Source: CAZABP01 sp964483245
Lineage (GTDB): Bacteria > Planctomycetota > UBA1135 > UBA2386
Direction: 5' to 3'
DNA length: 46,756 nucleotides
NCBI GenBank assembly: GCA_964483245.1
Contig: CAZABP010000037.1
Coordinates: forward strand, 1 to 46,756
In this document: positions 34,223 through 41,095 of the stretch, piece after piece
Numbering within the stretch: position 1 is the stretch's first letter
Layout: every line of letters begins with the position of its first letter
Program-made: the position numbers and the translations under genes
Notes under the pieces: generated by a model
What the model was told of the DNA's origin: nothing
The model's input: the letters and a program-made list of their open reading frames with translations, nothing else
Databases searched by the model: none

Positions 34223-37200
34223 GCGAGCTGGAACCAAGCGCCACGACTCCCCTGCCGGAGGAACAGCCGGTGCGCGCGGGCCTGGCCGCGATGCTGGTCG
34301 ACCGGCCGGTCGCGACCGCGATGTTGACGCTGGCGCTGATCGTCGTCGGCATCGTCTCGCTGCTGAGCCTGCCGCTCGTGTTCATGCCGGAAGGGATGAC
34401 CTCGAGCCGCATCGAGTTGTTCGTTCCGCTCGGCCAGGACCGCTCACCGCGCGAGGTCGAGGAGAAGATCACGCGCCCGCTCGAAGAGCGGCTGCGCACG
34501 ATCCCCGGCATCAAGCGGCTGCGCACGTTCAGCGACCGCGGGCACGTGCGCACGTCGATCGAGCTGGTCGAGTCGCTGGACCCGGTGCTCGCTGCGGCCG
34601 AGGTGCGCGACCGCCTGCAGCGGGCGCGCGCCGAGTGGCCGGCCGACGTCGACCGCTGGTTCACCTGGCGCGAGGACCCGTCCTCGATGCCGCTGGTGTT
34701 CTTCCAGATGCTGACGCCGGAGCACAGCCCGGTCTGGGACAACCTGATCGACGAGGTCGTGCGGCCGCGGCTCGAGTCGGTCGAAGGGGTCGGCCGCGTC
34801 GATCTGTGGGGGCTGCTGCAGGAGACGGTCCGGATCTGGTTCGACCGCGACAAGCTGATCGGGCATCGCGTCGACTTCCGCGCGCTCGCCGAACGGCTGG
34901 CGACCGACAACTTCGCCGAGCCGATCGGCGAGATCGACAACGGCGAGGAGCGGCTGCTGCTGCGCGTCGACAGCAAGTTCCGCACGGTCGCCGAGATCGA
35001 GCGCTATCCGGTGCGGCCCGGACTCGTGCTCGCCGACATCGCGCGCGTCGAGCGCGTGCCGGCGGTGCGCGACCGGCTGAGCCGCTGGGAGGGGCGCTAC
35101 ACGTACTCCGGTGCGATCCGCGCGACGGCGGGTGCGAATCCGGTCGAGACCAGCGCGCGGCTGACCGCGATGACGCAGCGGCTGGCGGAAGATCCGCGCC
35201 TCGCCGAGCTGGAATTCCGCTTCCTGTTCGACCAGGGGGCGTTCATCCGCGAGAGCCTCGCGACGCTGCGCAGCACGGCGCTGCAAGGCGGCCTGCTCGC
35301 GCTCGGCGTGCTGCTGCTGTTCCTGCGCAATCTGCGCTTCACGCTGGCGATCGGACTCGCGATCCCGCTGACGCTGCTGATCGTCGCCGCGCAGCTGCAC
35401 TTCTCCGGCGGCTCGCTGAACATCCTGAGCATGGCCGGCATGACGCTGGCGATCGGGATGGTCGTCGACAACTCGGTCGTCGTGCTCGAGAACATCCGCC
35501 GGTTGCGCGACCTCGGCCGGCCGCTGCGCGAGGCCTCCATCGAAGGGGTGCGCGAGGTGCGGTTCGCGGTGACGACCGCGACGCTGACCACGGTCGTCGT
35601 GTTCCTGCCGATGGTCTTCATGACCAGCAACGCACAGACGCGCACCAGCACGGCCGCAGTCGGGATCCCGCTGTCGGTGGCCCTGCTGGCGAGCCTGTTC
35701 GTCGCCGTCGTGCTGCTGCCGGCCGGCGTGCGGCACTTCGGCGTGCCGGCGCACCGCATGCTGCCGGCGCCGAATCCGCGGCGCGGACTGCTCGCTCGGC
35801 TCGGCGGGCTGCAGGAATGGGCGCTGGTCGGTTCGCTGCGTCACCGCCGCCGCGTGACGCTCGCGCTGGTCGCCATCGTGATCGCCGCCGGCGCGCTCGG
35901 CGTGCCGCTGTATCCCAAGCTCGACTTCGAATCCGGCGGCAATCCCTGGGGCAACCGGGACGTCACGGTCAATCTCGACATCCCGCGCGGGCTGACGTTG
36001 CGCGACGTCGCCGACGCGGTCGTCACCTACGAGCAGTTCCTCGAGCAGAACCGCGCGCGCTGGCACATCCAGAGCATCTCGTCGCGGTTCAGCCGCGTCG
36101 ACGCGCGGTTCGACATCGACCTGCAGGACGGGATCCCCAAGTCCGAGTACCCGCGGATCGGCAAGGAGATCCGCAAGGAATGGCCGGCGCGCCCCGGCGT
36201 CCGCGTCGTGTTGATGTCGGCCGGCGAACAGGGGCCGGCCAGCGAAGAGCAGGATCAGCGCAACTTCGTGCTGCGGCTGTATGGACCGGACAGTGAGTTC
36301 CTGTCCGGGCTCGCGCTGGAGGTCGGCGCGGCGCTGGCCGAGCTGCCGGAGGTCGAGATGGTCGACACGCGCAATCTGGTCGGCCGCGAGGAGGTGCAGG
36401 TCGCGCTCGACCGCGAGCGGATGCAGGAGCTCGGCGTGCGCGCGGAGACGGTGCTCGGGACGATGACCAGCGGTCTCGCCGGGCGTGAGCTGACGCGGTT
36501 CGAGGAGGAGGGGCGCGAGATCCGTCTGATCGCGCAATACGACAGCGCCGACGAGAACCCCTCACTGCTCGATCTGAAGGAGACGCAGGTCTGGAGCCAG
36601 AGCAACCAGTTCCAGCGCCTCAGCGATCTCGGCGACATCCGCTTCCAACGCGCGACCGGGATGATCGCGCGGCTGGATGGTCGCACCAGCGTCACGATCG
36701 TCGGCCGGCGCAAGCCGGAGACCGGACCACGCGAGCTCGCGGCTGCGCTCGGCCGCGTCATGAAGCGATACCCGCTGCCGCGCGGCTACTCGTGGAGCGA
36801 GGACAGTCCTTCGCGCGAGACCGAAATGCAGATCCGCGAGCTCGTACAGGCGATGCTGCTGTCGATCACGTTCGTGTTCCTGCTGATGGGGATCCTGTTC
36901 GAATCGCTGATCCTCCCGGCGGCGATCCTGGTCACGATCCCGATCGCGCTGTTCGGCGCGATGTGGTCGCTGAAGCTGTTCCACGGCTCGATCGACCCGA
37001 TGGCGATCGTCGGGATGATCCTGCTGTGCGGCGTCGTCGTGAACAACGGGATCGTGCTGCTCGACTGCATCGAGCGGCTGCGGCATGCCGGGCACGACCG
37101 GCTCGACTCGGTGCGGCTCGGCGCGCGGATGCGGATGCGGCCGATCGTGATGACCGCGGCGACGACGATCGTCGGGCTGCTGCCGATGGCGATCTTCGGT

Positions 37201-37407
37201 GAGTCGACCGGGCAAGGACTCAGCTACGTCGGGATGTCGATCGCAGTCGCCGGCGGGCTGGGCTTGTGCACGCTGTTCACAGCGTTCGCGGTGCCGGTCG
37301 CGTACACGTTCATGGATGATCTCTCTGCGTGGTTGGGGGGGATTGGGGTGAGGGTTGGGGTTGGACGGGAACGGAACGGGCCCGGGCTCGGGCTGGGGCC
37401 CGGGTAG
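34219..37407 (+). CDS. RND efflux permease, second of two, with G-rich 3' end
   Basis: This permease of about 1062 residues differs from the first. The N terminus is DRPVATAMLTLALIVVG followed by LPLVFMPEGM, and the TM4 signature is GMVVDNSVVV with the relay Asp at residue 417. The TM10 region reads CGVVVNNGIVLLDC. The start overlaps the previous stop (ATGA). Two adjacent, unlike RND permeases with one adaptor suggest a heteromeric pump like MdtBC, though a homotrimer cannot be excluded. The last 20 or so residues (from about WLGGIGVRVGVG) are Gly-rich and arise from a repetitive G-rich tract. They look like an extension past the natural end of the family rather than a conserved part. Confidence 0.92.
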   Translation: MSELEPSATTPLPEEQPVRAGLAAMLVDRPVATAMLTLALIVVGIVSLLSLPLVFMPEGMTSSRIELFVPLGQDRSPREVEEKITRPLEERLRTIPGIKRLRTFSDRGHVRTSIELVESLDPVLAAAEVRDRLQRARAEWPADVDRWFTWREDPSSMPLVFFQMLTPEHSPVWDNLIDEVVRPRLESVEGVGRVDLWGLLQETVRIWFDRDKLIGHRVDFRALAERLATDNFAEPIGEIDNGEERLLLRVDSKFRTVAEIERYPVRPGLVLADIARVERVPAVRDRLSRWEGRYTYSGAIRATAGANPVETSARLTAMTQRLAEDPRLAELEFRFLFDQGAFIRESLATLRSTALQGGLLALGVLLLFLRNLRFTLAIGLAIPLTLLIVAAQLHFSGGSLNILSMAGMTLAIGMVVDNSVVVLENIRRLRDLGRPLREASIEGVREVRFAVTTATLTTVVVFLPMVFMTSNAQTRTSTAAVGIPLSVALLASLFVAVVLLPAGVRHFGVPAHRMLPAPNPRRGLLARLGGLQEWALVGSLRHRRRVTLALVAIVIAAGALGVPLYPKLDFESGGNPWGNRDVTVNLDIPRGLTLRDVADAVVTYEQFLEQNRARWHIQSISSRFSRVDARFDIDLQDGIPKSEYPRIGKEIRKEWPARPGVRVVLMSAGEQGPASEEQDQRNFVLRLYGPDSEFLSGLALEVGAALAELPEVEMVDTRNLVGREEVQVALDRERMQELGVRAETVLGTMTSGLAGRELTRFEEEGREIRLIAQYDSADENPSLLDLKETQVWSQSNQFQRLSDLGDIRFQRATGMIARLDGRTSVTIVGRRKPETGPRELAAALGRVMKRYPLPRGYSWSEDSPSRETEMQIRELVQAMLLSITFVFLLMGILFESLILPAAILVTIPIALFGAMWSLKLFHGSIDPMAIVGMILLCGVVVNNGIVLLDCIERLRHAGHDRLDSVRLGARMRMRPIVMTAATTIVGLLPMAIFGESTGQGLSYVGMSIAVAGGLGLCTLFTAFAVPVAYTFMDDLSAWLGGIGVRVGVGRERNGPGLGLGPG

Positions 37408-37444
37408 GGCGAGGAAAGGGAAGGGGAAGGGGAAGGGGTTCGGG
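37335..37444 (+). repeat. G-rich repeat tract with two G-quadruplex-type motifs
   Basis: The first motif (37335-37360) has G-runs of 7, 4, 3 and 4 separated by ATT, TGA and TT, close to TTGGGG telomere-type repeats. The second (37415-37438) is a tandem hexamer array of one AAAGGG and three AAGGGG units, followed by TTCGGG. Both fit the classical four-run quadruplex rule on the plus strand. The first lies inside the end of the permease gene and the second just after its stop, so it could also act as a transcription or replication pause site. Confidence 0.75.
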
Positions 37445-37577
37445 CGGAACCGCGGTGAGGGCGGAGTGCCGCTGTCTGGTCAGTGGAGATGCTGTCCCGA
37501 ATGCCTGTTGATGCTGGCCCGGGAGGGCTGGCGCAGCGGTTTCGTCCCGTCCTGAGGGGCGGCGGGCCGGGCCGCGG

Positions 37578-37594
37578 CCGGGTTTCGGACCCGG
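37578..37594. terminator. Hairpin with TTCGG loop between convergent genes
   Basis: CCGGGT (37578-37583) pairs with ACCCGG (37589-37594) around TTCGG, a UUCG-like stable loop. It lies in the gap between the convergent efflux permease and HDOD genes. There is no clear T-tract, so terminator function is uncertain. Confidence 0.35.
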
Positions 37595-37628
37595 TTCGGT
37601 GCGTCCACAGCCATGGTGGACAGCCTCC

Positions 37629-38477
37629 TCAGGAGACGGCTTCGCCTTCCATGATGGCGAATGCGGCCTGGGTTTCGATGAGGAGGGGCTCGAGGGCGAG
37701 CGGGTCGAGGCCGAGGCGGGCGAGGGCGGCCTGGTCGACCGGGTAGTTGAGGCCGTCGTTGCCGAGGCCGATGCCGATCCAGCTGCGTAGGGCGTCCGCG
37801 ACGTGCACGACGTCGATCAGCGGGTCGCGGGCGGGGCCGTCGGGTGGGGTGTGGTGGTTGCGGATGGCGGCGCAGATGCGCTCGGGCAGGTTCCACAGGC
37901 GGGCCAGCTCTTCGCCGATCTCGGTGTGGTCGCGGCCGAACTCGCGGCGCTCGAGTTCGAGCTGGCCGAGGCTCGCATCGGCGGCGCAGATCGCGCGGTC
38001 GACCTGGTCGGGGTCGCTGAGGTGGTCGAGGGCGAGCTTGCCGATGTCGCGCAGCAGGGCGGCGACGAATGCGACGCCGGGGTCACAGGAGTGGGTGCGC
38101 CGGGCGAGGATCTCGGCGGCGACGGCGCCGGCAATGGAACCGCGCCAGAGCTCGCCCCGGCGCAGGCCGTAGCCGCGGCCCCCATCTTCGAGCAGCCGCC
38201 CGCACTTGTGCTGCAGCGCGATCTTCTGCAGCCGGCGCGTGCCCAGGCGCGCGACGCTCTCCTGCAGCGTGAACACGCGGCCGGGCGCGCCGCCGCCGGC
38301 GGCCGAGTTGGCGATCGAAAGGACTTCGAGTGCGATCGCTTCGTCGCCGCGCACGATCTTTTCGATCTCGGACGCGTCGATCCCTTCGCCGTTGAGCGCG
38401 CGGATCAGGCGCAGCACGGTCGCCGGCATCGCCGGCAGCGACTTGATCGACGCGAGGTCACGCTTCATGGCGCCCAT
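37629..38477 (-). CDS. HDOD domain signalling protein
   Basis: The 282-residue protein begins MGAMKRDLASIKSLPAMP, the usual HDOD opening, at an ATG with an AAGGAG ribosome site eight bases upstream. The HD-type helical core includes ALLRDIGKLALDHL (about residues 155-168), where the first His of a true HD site is Arg, and RDHTEIGEELARLW (about 196-209). HDOD domains are usually non-catalytic signalling or scaffold modules linked to motility, chemotaxis and second-messenger pathways. The start lies within the end of cheD (13-base overlap), so the two are translationally coupled. The longer upstream frame is Arg/Pro-rich cheD shadow and is rejected. Confidence 0.88.
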   Translation of the reverse strand: MGAMKRDLASIKSLPAMPATVLRLIRALNGEGIDASEIEKIVRGDEAIALEVLSIANSAAGGGAPGRVFTLQESVARLGTRRLQKIALQHKCGRLLEDGGRGYGLRRGELWRGSIAGAVAAEILARRTHSCDPGVAFVAALLRDIGKLALDHLSDPDQVDRAICAADASLGQLELERREFGRDHTEIGEELARLWNLPERICAAIRNHHTPPDGPARDPLIDVVHVADALRSWIGIGLGNDGLNYPVDQAALARLGLDPLALEPLLIETQAAFAIMEGEAVS

Positions 38478-38986
38478 AGCAGTTGCTCCTTCCCACGGCA
38501 GCGGCAGGTGACGCGGCCGCTGTCCAGCTCCAGCACCAGGTTGCGCGCATGGTGGCCGCCGAGGTCGCGCGCGGCGGCCGGGCGGCCGACCGCGAGCAGG
38601 ACCTCGTCCAGCACCTGGCCGTTGCGCGCGCCGATCGCGAACAGGTTGCCGTCCTGCAGCACCTCTGCCCCCCCGGCGGCGCAGACGACCAGCCGCTCCA
38701 GCAGCGCGCCGTGCTCGAGCATCCGCTGGAGCAGCAGCGGGATCCCGGACGCGCCGTACAGACACGGCCGGCGCTCGGCATCGCTGCCGTTGTGCGGCGG
38801 CGCTGCGAGCATGTAGTGCAGCATTCCACCGACGCGCTGGACCGGGTCGTAGGCGGTCACCGCGACACAGGAGCCGAGACCGAACGTGACGATCCGGGCT
38901 CCCCGTTCTGTGGCGACCTCGAGGCCGCCGACGGCGACGGTGAAGTGATTCACCGGCACCCTGGGTTTGAGGGTCTGGCTTGCCAT
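38465..38986 (-). CDS. cheD: Chemoreceptor glutamine deamidase CheD
   Basis: CheD deamidates specific glutamines of chemoreceptors and binds CheC in some bacteria. The 173-residue protein shows the core TFGLGSCVAVTAYDP and GGMLHYML. The expected catalytic residues are Thr34, Cys40 and His57. The ATG at 38986 is chosen because the family sequence begins a short way after it. No good ribosome site is seen, and the frame is open further upstream without conserved features. No methyl-accepting receptor, CheC, CheB or CheR is encoded in the window, so its targets must be elsewhere. The pairing with an HDOD gene suggests one signalling unit. Confidence 0.92.
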   Translation of the reverse strand: MASQTLKPRVPVNHFTVAVGGLEVATERGARIVTFGLGSCVAVTAYDPVQRVGGMLHYMLAAPPHNGSDAERRPCLYGASGIPLLLQRMLEHGALLERLVVCAAGGAEVLQDGNLFAIGARNGQVLDEVLLAVGRPAAARDLGGHHARNLVLELDSGRVTCRCRGKEQLLWAP

Positions 38987-39033
38987 CGTGACGCCAGCAT
39001 GATCGGCAGTTCCGGTGTCCGGGATGAACCCGG

Positions 39034-40053
39034 CTACCGCGTCAGCAGCGCGAACCCACACAGCTTGTAGAGCAGGCGGGCACCGACGTTGGCGTCCCAC
39101 TCGTCGCCCGCCGGGCCGGGTGAGACCTCGTCGAGGTCGAAGCCGACGATCCGCCGCCCACTGGCCACGAGCTCTTCGAGCAGCAGGCAGGCTTCGGCGA
39201 ACTGCAGCCCGCCCGGCACCGGCGTCCCGGTGTGCGGGCAGAGCGCGGGATCCAGGCCATCGATGTCGAAACTGATCCAGACGCGTTCGGGAAGCGCCTC
39301 CACCACCTCGCGCAGCTGGACCCGCATCGGCTCCCCACCGGCGCGACGCCGCTGCCAGTCCAGGTCGAAGTGCGTCAGCACGCGGCCCCCGGATCCAGCG
39401 ATCGCGACGTGCTCGGCGCGGCCGAGATCGCGGATCCCGACCTGCACCAGCCGCGCGACGCCCGGCACCTCGGCGAGCACGTTGTGCATGATCGACGCGT
39501 GGCTCCAGCGCAGCCCTTCGAAGGCGTCGCGCAGATCGGCGTGCGCATCGACGTGCAGGATCCCGAGTCCCGGCATCCGCTCCGCCGCGACCGCGATCGC
39601 GCCGAACGGGACCGCGTGGTCTCCGCCCACGATCCCCGGGAGCTTCTGCTGGTCCAGAATCCGGCGCGTCTGGTCGGCGACGAACGCGTTGACCTTGGCG
39701 CCGGCCGCGTCGATTCGCCGCACGGTCTCCGCGTCCTGCGGGCCTGCGCCCCCCTGCTCGATCAGCGGCTTCGCGAGTTCCCGCGTCTGCGCCGACAGCG
39801 CGTGCAGCCGCTCGTCGATCGGCAGCATGTGGATCCCGCGCCGGTACGGATGGCCGGTCTGCAGATCGAACAGGTCGACCTGGGCGCTGGCGGCGAGGAT
39901 CGCGGCCGGGCCGTCGGCGGCGCCACCGCCGTACGACGTCGTGGCGTCGAACGGCACCGGCAGCAGCAGCACCTCCGCGTCGTCGCGGCCGTGCGGCAAC
40001 CCGAAGATCCCGGCGCCCGGCTGGGCAGCTGCGTCCGGATCGAACGTCGTCAT
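39034..40053 (-). CDS. Agmatinase/arginase-family ureohydrolase
   Basis: This 339-residue enzyme has the complete binuclear manganese site of the ureohydrolase family: GGDHAVPFG (about residue 141), the DAHADLRDAFEG loop (about 168) and SFDIDGLDPALCPHTGTPVPGG (about 252). These enzymes hydrolyse guanidino compounds such as agmatine, arginine, guanidinobutyrate or formiminoglutamate, releasing urea or formamide. The DAHADLR and GLDPALCPHTGTPVPGG forms are closest to agmatinase (SpeB) as I recall them, but substrate is not certain. The gene is complete and is followed after 47 bases by cheD on the same strand. Confidence 0.9.
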   Translation of the reverse strand: MTTFDPDAAAQPGAGIFGLPHGRDDAEVLLLPVPFDATTSYGGGAADGPAAILAASAQVDLFDLQTGHPYRRGIHMLPIDERLHALSAQTRELAKPLIEQGGAGPQDAETVRRIDAAGAKVNAFVADQTRRILDQQKLPGIVGGDHAVPFGAIAVAAERMPGLGILHVDAHADLRDAFEGLRWSHASIMHNVLAEVPGVARLVQVGIRDLGRAEHVAIAGSGGRVLTHFDLDWQRRRAGGEPMRVQLREVVEALPERVWISFDIDGLDPALCPHTGTPVPGGLQFAEACLLLEELVASGRRIVGFDLDEVSPGPAGDEWDANVGARLLYKLCGFALLTR

Positions 40054-40153
40054 CGGGTGCGCAGCCTGCCGCGCGGTCGGCTCGACGTCACTCCTGAATT
40101 GGTTCGCGCTCGCGGCGCGGGGGACGGGTGCGCAGTTGCGCAGAAAAACGGTC

Positions 40154-40237
40154 CCCTGGCTGGGCGGTGTAACTCTCGGTCAGAAGGATCGTCAGGAGGA
40201 GTTGAGAGTCAGGAAGGAGGAAGATGCCCAGCCAGGG
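40154..40237 (+). ncRNA. Candidate structured RNA stem (12-bp closing helix)
   Basis: CCCTGGCTGGGC (40154-40165) and GCCCAGCCAGGG (40226-40237) are perfect reverse complements 60 bases apart. Inside, ACTCTC can pair with GAGAGT (40204-40209), or AACTC (40171-40175) can pair with GAGTT (40199-40203). The two inner helices overlap and exclude each other, which is a riboswitch-like feature. Two GGAGG-type elements lie within the loop. No homologous RNA family is recognised. Confidence 0.35.
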
Positions 40238-40299
40238 AACCCACCTCGTCTCGTGTCGCAGGCCCATGCAACCCGCGACAACACCTTCTATGAGCCGGG

Positions 40300-40325
40300 C
40301 GAAGGGAAGTTTCTTCCTGCCTTCG
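40300..40325 (+). terminator. Terminator-like hairpin at end of the structured gap
   Basis: CGAAGG/CCTTCG and GAAG/CTTC form a 10-bp stem with a three-base CTG bulge and a TTT loop. It is followed by a pyrimidine-rich ATTCTTTCCCC run, which would suit a plus-strand terminator for an RNA beginning upstream near the inverted repeat. Confidence 0.35.
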
Positions 40326-40447
40326 AGATTCTTTCCCCGACAGCGCTCTGATCTGCCGCCGCCATCGCGATCACGGCTGCGCCGAAGCGCTGCTCGCCCT
40401 TGCGCATCCGCGCGGGATCCGCTGGAATCCCGCGCCCTTTCGGCTGG

Positions 40448-40524
40448 GGCGGGATAGCTCAGCCGGTTAGAGCGAAGGCTTCATAAGCCTTAGGTCGCCG
40501 GTTCAAGTCCGGCTCCCGCTACCA
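40448..40524 (+). tRNA. tRNA with CAU anticodon (elongator Met, or Ile2)
   Basis: A full cloverleaf can be drawn over 77 bases, and the CCA end is encoded. The acceptor stem is GGCGGGA with TCCCGCT, including a G-U first pair. The D arm is GCTC/GAGC. The anticodon stem AAGGC/GCCTT closes the loop TTCATAA. The T arm is GCCGG/CCGGC around TTCAAGT. The anticodon is CAT in DNA. It lacks the unpaired first position and the three G-C pairs of the anticodon stem that mark an initiator tRNA. Elongator Met and lysidine-modified Ile2 tRNAs cannot be separated with confidence by eye. Confidence 0.93.
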
Positions 40525-40526
40525 AC

Positions 40527-40552
40527 GGCCGACCCGGGGATCCGGGTCGGCC
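40527..40552 (+). terminator. Hairpin after the tRNA
   Basis: GGCCGACCCGG (40527-40537) pairs perfectly with CCGGGTCGGCC (40542-40552) around GGAT, giving 11 bp only two bases after the CCA end. It is followed by C-rich sequence rather than T-rich, so it may act as a processing or protective stem as well as a terminator. Confidence 0.65.
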
Positions 40553-40647
40553 CCGCCCTCCGATCCGGAACGGCGCTGCCGGCGCGGCTTGCCGCTCCGG
40601 CAGGACCTCTCGATGATCCGCCCGCCCCCGCCGCCGCACCTCGAGCC

Positions 40648-41064
40648 GTGAAGACCCGCCCCAGTTCCGACCTGACGACCGAAGGGATCCGGATCGAGGC
40701 CCAGGCGCAGCTCCTGCCCTCGCAGTCCGACCCGGACGCGAACCTCCACGTCTATGCGTACCGGATCCGGATGACCAACACCGGAACGCTGCGCGCGCGG
40801 CTGCTGTCGCGGCACTGGGTCATCGTCGACAGCCAGGGGAATCGCGAAGACGTGCACGGGCCGGGCGTCGTCGGCGAGCACCCGGACCTCGGGCCGGGGG
40901 ATCACTTCAGCTACGTCAGCAGCTGCCCGCTGCGTACGGCCTGGGGCACGATGGAGGGCTCGTATCTGTTCGAGCGCGCCGACGGAGATCGGTTCATGGT
41001 CCGGATCGGACGGTTCTTCCTGGTGCCGGACGCCCCGCCGCTGCGCTCGCTGAAGACCACCTGA
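40648..41064 (+). CDS. apaG: ApaG domain protein
   Basis: The 138-residue protein is a single ApaG (fibronectin-like) domain, a little longer than the usual 125. Typical stretches are YRIRMTNTGTLRARLLSRHWVIVDSQG, GPGVVGEHPDLGPGDHFSYVS and GTMEGSYLFERADGDRF. Family members were linked to cobalt and magnesium resistance and to nucleotide binding, but the molecular role is unsettled. The start is a GTG at 40648. A C/G palindrome (41067-41080) lies just after the stop, before the epimerase gene. Confidence 0.93.
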   Translation: MKTRPSSDLTTEGIRIEAQAQLLPSQSDPDANLHVYAYRIRMTNTGTLRARLLSRHWVIVDSQGNREDVHGPGVVGEHPDLGPGDHFSYVSSCPLRTAWGTMEGSYLFERADGDRFMVRIGRFFLVPDAPPLRSLKTT

Positions 41065-41095
41065 CCCCCCGCGCGCGGGGCCCGGAACTGCACGC

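Larger units (their letters stand above)
40054..40447. other. 394-base gap with nested inverted repeats, possible structured RNA
   Basis: No convincing protein gene is seen. A plus-strand frame from an ATG at 40224 has a GGAGG only a few bases before it, but the protein is Ser/Arg/Pro-rich and does not look real. The gap contains a short palindrome TGCGCA-GT-TGCGCA (40129-40142), a 12-bp inverted repeat (40154-40165 with 40226-40237), an inner ACTCTC/GAGAGT pair (40172-40177 with 40204-40209) and a terminator-like hairpin (40300-40325). Together they would suit a plus-strand RNA of about 180 to 200 bases. I could not match it to SRP RNA, 6S RNA, RNase P RNA or tmRNA by eye. Confidence 0.4.

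Noticed and set aside
30569..34237. A long minus-strand open frame opposite the first RND permease
   Set aside because: It is antisense to a strong RND gene, His/Arg/Asp-rich and without motifs.
37355..37555. A 66-residue plus-strand frame across the G-rich tract
   Set aside because: The Gly/Lys-rich part is a translation of the repeat array; no ribosome site or conserved feature is visible.
37483..37746. Plus-strand frames opposite the end of the HDOD gene
   Set aside because: They overlap a well-supported gene on the other strand and show only low-complexity sequence.
40154..40237. Signal recognition particle RNA in the gap before the tRNA
   Set aside because: Scattered GTCAGG and GGAAGG-like strings are present, but the conserved domain IV arrangement with its GGAA tetraloop and AGCAG strand cannot be formed.
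40224..40457. A 77-residue plus-strand frame with GGAGG before its ATG
   Set aside because: The ribosome site is too close, the protein is Ser/Arg/Pro-rich, and the frame runs into the tRNA gene.
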